DNA of 64,000 nucleotides from Limnanthes douglasii subsp. nivea. Lineage: Eukaryota > Streptophyta > Magnoliopsida > Brassicales > Limnanthaceae. Positions 57,870 to 64,000 of this stretch are shown here, in pieces. Position 1 is the first letter of the stretch, and every line of letters begins with the position of its first letter. Below the pieces are notes generated by a model. That model was not told the origin of the DNA. It did not search any database and was given only the letters and a program-made list of their open reading frames with translations. The stretch covers positions 217,489,046-217,553,045 of the forward strand of contig JAUPFV010000002.1 of the NCBI GenBank assembly GCA_036936605.1. Reading direction: 5' to 3'. The position numbers and the translations under genes were made by a program.

Positions 57870-58421
57870 ATTCGGTTCGGTTCGAATTTGATTCGGTCCA
57901 AATTCAGTACGGGTCCGTTTTGATTCCGTCCGATTTCGGTTGTTATCGGTCCGATTCGGTTCACTTAAATAAAATAAATCCAATTAAAAATTGATTTTTA
58001 ATTTTTTTTATTGAAATAAATTATATAAAAACTAAAGTTTATAAGTTAATCTTTTGATTTGGTTAATTTTATTAATTTTGGTACTATAATTTATAAAAAA
58101 AAAAAAAAATAATGATAATAAATAATGGGTTCTAACGGTTTATTGGTCCGATTTTCTATCGGTTCTATAGTTTATCGATTCTATCGGTTCGATTCCGTAT
58201 CAGTTTACCGGTTTGATCGGTTTGATTCCATATCGATTCTATCGATTTTATCGGTTCGGTTCCTAACCGATTTTTTGTTTCGATTCTTTATCGGTTTTCA
58301 GTTTTTATAATGAAACCGCGAACCGAACCGTTAAGATCCAATCCGATTCTCGATCCGATCCGATCCTTATCGATTCGATCCCGATACGGTCCTGGGATCT
58401 GGAGAACCGTCGCCAGCCCTA
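57870..58421. mobile_element. hAT-like non-autonomous element, copy B (no LINE)
   Basis: Same cggttcgg-rich ends and A+T core as copy A, uninterrupted. It ends at gccagccct (58,412-58,420). The left end is shorter than in copy A by roughly 35 bp. Confidence 0.55.
58041..58057. other. Empty (pre-insertion) LINE site
   Basis: A single ataagttaatcttttga in the same flanking context that brackets the LINE in copy A (15,911-15,927 and 19,431-19,447). Confidence 0.95.
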
Positions 58422-59427
58422 TACTTAATCAGCTATATTGAAGCTATATTGACTTATTAAAATGCTTTATCAATTGCATAAATCGTGTTGCTTTTACCGA
58501 TGCATGTATTAGAGACGGATGAAATTAAAAACTTACATTTATATATGTAACTTTATAAAGAAATAAAAGATATATCGGCAAAAATATATTATTATTTAAT
58601 AAGAATTATCATTTTTTTAAAATAAAATTTATTGTTATTCTTAAATAATAAAATAAAAGAATAGTCTCCCGATTTCCCTCTTGTCGTATTATAACAATTT
58701 TAAAATATTAATGTCCAATTTAATTTTTTAAATTATTATTAATCTTTTTTAACTATTTCAGTTTATTATATAAATCATTCTCATAACGTTATTACAAAAA
58801 AAAACAAATAAGTTTTTAAATTTATGTTAAATTTGTTTGAAAAAATGATTAAAACTTAGGACCAATTTGTTTAGAAACGGATTAGATTTATGTTTTGGAT
58901 GTAATTTAAAAAAAAAAGATGTTGATTTTGATTTTTCATAGTTTGTGTCTTTGTTGTTGCGTTAAATATACAATTTAGGTAACGTTTAAAAAATCAATGC
59001 TCCGATCAACATACCATCTTACATTTTAGATAATACATACTCGAGCGGTTGAAGCAAGATCGATTTGGCCTGAGAAACTTGAGTAGTTTGAGCTTAAAAC
59101 TATAATATTTTCATTAAGCAATTTCTTCTGAGGTTGGGATATTTGGTCCAATTCACCTATATGGAAGTGAAATGTAATGATACTAAAAAAGAAACAAAAC
59201 AAAATTTGGCGGCAACTAATTGTAAAATTAGGTGATTGGTATAAAGAGCTATGATAATAATAAGGTATTTACACAACAATGCTATGAAACGAACGTTTGG
59301 TTGAAAGTATGCTCGACATGTGAAGTTTTTATATTGAAAGAAGCTTCAAAGTTGTATGTATTAAAAGTATGCTTGACGAAAAAAGTTTTCAATGGATTAT
59401 TTCATGAATATTGAGTTGGTCTAAAAG

Positions 59428-59500
<73 letters not shown>

Positions 59501-59678
59501 CAAGAATACTAGATAATCAATTTGGACTTTAAAGTTTATAGCTAATTTTTTTAATGTTGTTGTTTCAAATATTAATGTCAGTGGTATAATTTCAATGTTG
59601 TTATGTATTAACCAATTTTTATTGTTTTAAATATGTCACGTTAAGTTTCAATTTGATTGTTTCGATCAAAAGTATCTT
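58422..59678. other. A+T-rich spacer (copy B)
   Basis: Counterpart of 19,812-21,552 with two internal deletions. A long (TA)n tract at 59,430-59,498 replaces the short tract of copy A. No gene recognised; the 60-codon frame at 59,232-59,414 has no motif. Confidence 0.65.
59430..59498. repeat. (TA)n microsatellite, expanded in copy B
   Basis: About 68 bp of TA, against about 27 bp at 21,331-21,357 in copy A. Confidence 0.95.
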
Positions 59679-60112
59679 TTGTATCAGGGAAGTATATGTA
59701 TTCATCGAGACTTCACGTCGTACAAAAAAAATGATGCATTTATTAGGAATATGATGGACCTAATAATTATAGGTAGGCCAACTCCTAAGACAATGTTATT
59801 TAATAAATTTGACATAGTAGTAGTTGATACTCAAATGGAGAAGCCTTGTAAATTTATCCATGTTTCTACCAATGGTCTCACCGCCATGACAAACAGCTAG
59901 GATATATATCCTAAACCGCATGATAAAAGTTGATGCATATATCACACCGAGTGTAACAGGTGCATCCACTAGTCGCAGCGGTATAGCTTTGAATTCGGAC
60001 ACATCCCTATTGCAAGAAGACGAAGAAGATTATGAGATACATGATATTCAACCGGACCAGCCTATTCTCGGGTTACCATGGGAGGATATAATAGACGTAC
60101 GTAAATTGGCAT
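59679..60112 (+). pseudogene. Unrecognised reading-frame fragment, copy B
   Basis: Two adjacent open stretches, 59,679-59,900 (IIIGRPTPKTMLFNKFDIVV, CKFIHVSTNG) and 59,920-60,114 (VDAYITPSVTGASTSRSGIA, then QEDEEDYEIHDIQPDQP, LGLPWEDIIDV). The acidic part is open here and frameshifted in copy A. No family recognised. It may be an old gene fragment. Confidence 0.35.
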
Positions 60113-60114
60113 GA

Positions 60115-61074
60115 TGGTTTAAACACCACTCTCACAAACCGCAGATCTTGCAAGTCAGAATATTGGCCAATGGAAAGATGTGCGAGGCAGGGGCATTCAC
60201 CGAATAATTTTTATCTCTTTTCTTTTATCTAAAAGTTCAAGGGGTATTTCAATATAACCTATTCTTTTACACACTTGATATAACTCGTTTATTTTAAAAT
60301 ACGAAAGTTCAACTCATTTTTTTGTTATGGTAAAGCTCAGATACAACGTCTACTTTTATAAATGTTTATACCTCAACCTATTTTCTGGCCAACAGTATGG
60401 TATAAGCTAGATCGATAGCTTGTTCGATACATAAATCAATAAATCAATTGAGCAAGGGGAAACTTACACAGAAGAAAGACCACTAAAAAACCACCTCATG
60501 GTTAGCTTGATCTAGGTCACTCTAGTCAACACTCTTGAAGTCTAAATTAAGATTACTCAAGCTCTTCCAAAGGGAGCAGAGGAACTATTACTCCACGGAC
60601 AACATGAATATTTTTTTGTTACGATTTAGGATAAGCTATAGGGAGTGGGCATGCGTCCATGATATGCAACTACCAGACGTCATAAAGGAAAAAACTAATC
60701 AAGTATTTACGTAAATTCTCCTAAATAATAGCAATAAGAGTCGAATAGTTAGATAATCATGGGCGGAAAATTCGAAAAGAGTCATTAAATATATCTTATT
60801 TTAATGAAGATCACTCGAGACCTCTTAAATTTTATGTAGACGGAGAATAAAAAAGGTCCCAACTTGACTTCATTCAACATCATCTTAACCTCATTCTACT
60901 TTAACGTGGCATCAGGTCAAATCGACCTCGCTCAGCCTCAACTTGGCCTAACTGAGGAGCCTTTCGTTGACTAAAGGTTGAGAAAAGGGTTTTTTAAATA
61001 AAAAAGCTCACTTACGGGCCCTTCACTTAGTTTAACAAATAAAATTATAATAATAATTTTAACCAGCTCAACTC
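60115..61074. other. Spacer (copy B) up to the Tat-type insertion
   Basis: Counterpart of 22,013-22,958, with the same CTCAACTTGGCC-type phrases. Ends at the retroelement border. Confidence 0.5.
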
Positions 61075-61800
61075 TGGTGTGGTTTATTTTCGTCTGAGGG
61101 TAAGTTAGTAATTTCTATTTAGAACTGTGAGGAATTTTGAGAGTATTTAATATTTGGGTAGAGTGTAAAGGGAGAATTAAGCAGTCTGGTTGTATTTAAT
61201 TTTCATTACCCCCATTTAATGTTGGTGGTTGGATATTTATACCCTTACATTTGGGCCTTATGGGCTTTCGGGTCATGTTTAATGGACCATGGTCAAGTTC
61301 AAGGACCCATGAGCTCTTAGTAGGAGAGCAAGTAGCTTAGTCAAGAAGTGATTAGGATTTTAAGTACTTTAGTTCTCGTTCGAACAGTCTAGTGGATGAT
61401 GGGTCCGAACTGCTCTTGTTGGTTAGGTAGACACCATTCGTACTGACCCTGTCCGAAGTGGTAACAGAATCCGGACTCATCAATAGCCCCTTTTTTAGGT
61501 GTTTGTTCAAAAACCTTTGTCAAAACCTGAAAAACAGTATGTGTCTAATGACAGTTATATCCGGACAGATCCTCCGAATGGTGTTATAGTTTTATCCGAA
61601 CTGAAAAAGGTTCTTTGAATCTAAACGGTTTTTTTGCCAGAGTTCGTGGGACACGTGTCTCTCTCTGGTTCGTCACTTCAGCCGTTTTTTCACCTTGATT
61701 TTCGCTCCCACCTTCTCTGAAAAGCAACCTCTTCATTAAATGAAGGTGACATCAGCGCCGTTTTTTAATCATTGCTAATCCCTTTGAATTCTCCTTGGAA
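61075..61800 (-). repeat. Probable 3' LTR of Tat-type element 2
   Basis: The left border is fixed by the junction. The right border is not determined because the partner LTR is outside the window. It contains the minus-strand TATA-like box. Confidence 0.45.
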
Positions 61801-61825
61801 TCAAAACACCTTTTTTGGGGTTTAC

Positions 61826-61832
61826 TATAAAT
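61826..61832 (+). promoter_or_regulatory. TATA box of antisense gene 2
   Basis: tataaat about 100 bp upstream of the start codon of the antisense gene at 61,930, in a typical plant setting (C/T-rich leader after it). Confidence 0.55.
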
Positions 61833-61929
61833 TAAACACTTTTCTACTGTTTTATCATCATCTACACATTCACTTTGCTAATTTTCAGAGCTTTCTCTCT
61901 CAAACACAAGTTCTTCATTTTAGTTGTTA

Positions 61930-64000
61930 ATGTTCACGACTAGGAACGCTTTAATCAGAGGCGGGTGGCTCAATCTATCAGAACTAGAAAAGGCACAAAA
62001 AGTTGAAAGGGAAAGGCGCATTGCAGCAGGCCTACCTACTTCCCCCATTGAAAAACCTGTAACTTCAAACACTGAGCCTGACCAGGGTTCCTCTTCAACA
62101 AAAGGTGTCAAACCGAGGAGATTGTTTCAGACCAGCCTTTCTCCCATTGTCTCAGGTTCATCGGTTCAAGAATCAGAACCCATCGTTGAACCAGGGCCAG
62201 CAGTTACTAGCTTAAAAAAGCCTTCCCCATTCATAGCTATGGGGTCAGATGCTGATACTTCTCCCAACAAACTGGTCGATCGAAGAAGAGGTCGGCTGGT
62301 TAAAGGGCAAGCTTCCAAAGGCACCCCTTCAAAATCAAGTACCAAGGAAAGCAATACATGGTCAGAGGCACCCATAAAAGTTCCCAAAGACAGACTGTCC
62401 GGACCGGAGGCCACTAGCTCAAGCCCCCGAAGAGAAAAGTCTCATCAGAGCCCCAACCGGAGGCCAGAGTCCAGGAGAGTCTTGAGGCTCAACATTCCGG
62501 AGGCCTGACTGAACCAACTTCAAACTCCCCCCTCCCAAAAAAAACTGAGAATCCCTCCTTGGTAATGGAGGAAAACTGGAGGACTCCATTGAAGAGGCTC
62601 CATTCGAGTCCGAACCCTCCGGACAAACTTCTGATGCTGCTGCTGCTAAGATAGATAAGGGCAAAGAGAACTATGCCTTAGGCATCCAGAATTACCAGAA
62701 ATTCTCAAAGGAAAAGTGGGACCTTGCTTCCACAAGGTAAACGTTAAATATCTTCTTTCCTTACAAAAAATCAACTATGCTTTCATCCATACAACTGAGT
62801 TGGGCCGGATGCGTACGAAGTGGGGGATTCCGGAGAACGTAAAGATAAGAATCCCCATAGACCCCGAAACCCCAATGGACTGCAAACTCAGTGAAATAGT
62901 CATCTTCACTGAGCTTTTTAACTGGGGTTTAAGGTTCCCCTTAGATCCGGAGATAGTCAGGTATTTCCACCTCATCAAGCTCTGCCCTAGTCAACTGAGC
63001 CCCAATGGCTGGTACACACTTATGGCCTGCATCATGGCCTCCAGGCTCTCCGGGATTCCTTTACCAATGGAGGAATTCGCAACTGTGGCCAGTCTCTGCA
63101 GAAACCACCATATTCCCTTTTATCACTTCAACATGGGTGATAATTATAAAGCAGTGGATGATCTGCTTGAGTCGGAGAGAAGTTGGAGGACTCAATACCT
63201 GTTTGTAAGCGGCGCTTGGGAGAATGGGAGGAAAATTAAAGCTGGAGTCAATCCAAGTCTCCTCACCAGCAGATGGAGAAGTGATCGTAAGGATCCTACC
63301 TTACATTTTTATTTTTACTTTTATCGAATTTGCCTGACTGGTCTTGTCTTTTTTCTTATCAGAACTGCCCAAAGAATTCAATGACTATCTAAAAGCCGGG
63401 CAGACCACTTGTACAAAGATCAGCACTTGGGCTGCTGAAAAGTGGGGGAACCGGTTTCATGATGCTTTTACATGAGGCAATTTTTCAAGGTCTCACCTCT
63501 GGAACACTACTGGCCGGAGGGACTTGACCTGGGAAGAACTCACCACTCCACCCCCTCTGGATGTAGTCCTCAAGAGAACACACGAACCGGACGGGTCACT
63601 ATACTTGCCAGGCCGGGCCAAGGCCCCAAGTAAAATGAAAGGCAAGAAAAGGAAAGGTAAGAAGGCTGCATGTGAGGCTAACCCTGCCGAGGTGGAGGAG
63701 ACTGCTCCAACAAACCTAGAGGGGCCAGCCCCAAGCCAAATTGATGCTGCTCTGCTAGAAGTGGTAGAGCATGAAAGTGCTAGGTAAGAGGCTAAATCCC
63801 CAAAACCCCCAAGGGTTCCTAAGAGAGACCGAAAACGGAGAGCAGAAAGCAAGGATAGGGAGGCTAAGAAGAAAAAGACCTCCATGGGTGATGAATTTTC
63901 TCTCCGGCCTCTAGAGCCTCTTTCCCCTATAGACCCTACTGATCCGACAAGAGCAGAGGAGATCCCTGGTGACTTTCAAACTGACGAGGTTGGAGGAGGA
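61930..64000 (+). pseudogene. Antisense gene 2 of Tat-type element (gypsy-type transposase-like domain), runs off window
   Basis: ATG at 61,930 (MFTTRNALIRGGWL; the upstream TTG is not a start). The first part (to 62,508) is Ser/Pro/Lys-rich. Frameshifts around 62,508-62,580, one near an A8 run, lead to a domain at 62,716-63,286: LGRMRTKWGIP, FPLDPEIVRYFHLIKLCPSQ, LSPNGWYTLMACIMASRLSG, then LVSGAWENGRK-like text, as in plant 'putative gypsy-type transposase' proteins. An intron with clean borders spans 63,287-63,362 (gtaagg...ttatcag); the next exon reads LPKEFNDYLKAG. A stop (63,472-63,474), a shift, then Lys/Arg-rich tracts (KGKKRKGKK; KRDRKRR) that could direct nuclear entry, with TAA at 63,785-63,787. 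Codons here are less A+T-rich than the surroundings. Confidence 0.7.
63287..63362 (+). other. Intron of antisense gene 2
   Basis: 76 nt, GTAAGG donor and a T-rich tract before TTATCAG. Removing it joins the domain to LPKEFNDYLKAG in frame. Its presence supports splicing on the plus strand, i.e. that the antisense gene is a real transcription unit. Confidence 0.6.

Larger units (their letters stand above)
41938..61074. repeat. Segmental duplication, copy B
   Basis: Direct copy of 1-22,958, about 41.9 kb downstream. Its right end is not the original duplication edge. It is cut at 61,074 by a retroelement beginning TGGTGTGG, while copy A continues with different sequence after ctcaactc. Copy B has a private LINE fragment (56,660-57,613), at least three deletions at short microhomologies, and a (TA)n tract at 59,430-59,498 much longer than its partner. 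Confidence 0.95.
61075..64000 (-). mobile_element. Tat-type Ty3 element 2, left end (runs off window)
   Basis: Begins TGGTGTGG exactly where copy B stops matching copy A, so 61,075 is an insertion border. A minus-strand TATA box (plus strand atatttata, 61,233-61,241) suits an LTR of a minus-strand element. A plus-strand gene homologous to antisense gene 1 follows, mirroring the layout of element 1. Pol is expected to the right, beyond the window, on the minus strand. If a 5-bp target duplication was made it should be aactc (61,070-61,074). Confidence 0.65.

Noticed and set aside
1..61074. Copies A and B as the two LTRs of one giant retroelement
   Set aside because: The copies contain introns, unrelated gene fragments and several separate elements. 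They lack LTR ends, and neither has a primer-binding site or polypurine tract next to it.
62166..62664. Minus-strand ORFs opposite antisense gene 2
   Set aside because: Shadows of the plus-strand frame, with no motifs of their own.

Overview
This is plant nuclear DNA, most likely from a eudicot. The evidence is the A+T-rich spacers with many (TA)n tracts, the GT-AG introns, pieces of plant genes (a subtilase and a cytosolic-type cysteine synthase), and dense plant transposable elements: Ty3/gypsy of the Tat type, Ty1/copia, L1-type LINEs with a C-terminal RNase H, a tRNA-derived SINE, a MULE-type MITE and a hAT-like element. I cannot name the species. I see no intact cellular gene, no rRNA or tRNA gene, no CRISPR array and no prokaryotic feature. 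Nearly every coding stretch is a broken gene or a mobile-element remnant.

The main architecture is a large direct duplication. Copy A (1-22,958, cut by the window edge) and copy B (41,938-61,074) carry the same features in the same order: a minus-strand Tat pol remnant, a SINE, a subtilase pseudogene, a retroelement-like leader, two small candidate exons, a 23-bp minisatellite, a long fold-back element, an old LINE tail, a cysteine synthase 5' gene fragment, a hAT-like element, and a short unrecognised reading frame. Lesions shared by both copies predate the duplication. Lesions private to one copy came later. A 3.5-kb LINE sits only in copy A with a 17-bp target duplication, and copy B keeps the empty site. 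Copy B has its own LINE fragment in intron 3 of the same gene fragment and several deletions at microhomologies.

Between the copies (22,959-41,937) lie a 60-bp minisatellite and a decayed minus-strand copia element (25,096-36,968). A nearly full-length 7.1-kb LINE (25,180-32,313) is nested in the copia left LTR, and a 142-bp MULE-type MITE is nested in its RNase H. Next comes the 3' half of a Tat-type Ty3 element (about 37,232-45,365, minus strand). It has tandem repeats beyond the pol stop and a plus-strand (antisense) gene at 38,543-41,008. A second, less decayed Tat-type element begins at 61,075, truncates copy B and runs off the right edge. It carries a homologous antisense gene with its own TATA box, a clean intron and lysine/arginine-rich tracts.

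I found no clearly new biological system. The observations most worth following up are the antisense gene shared by two divergent Tat elements, the filled/empty LINE site pair that orders events between the duplicates, the nested LINE/copia/MITE insertions, and the hairpin-bearing 60-bp minisatellite.
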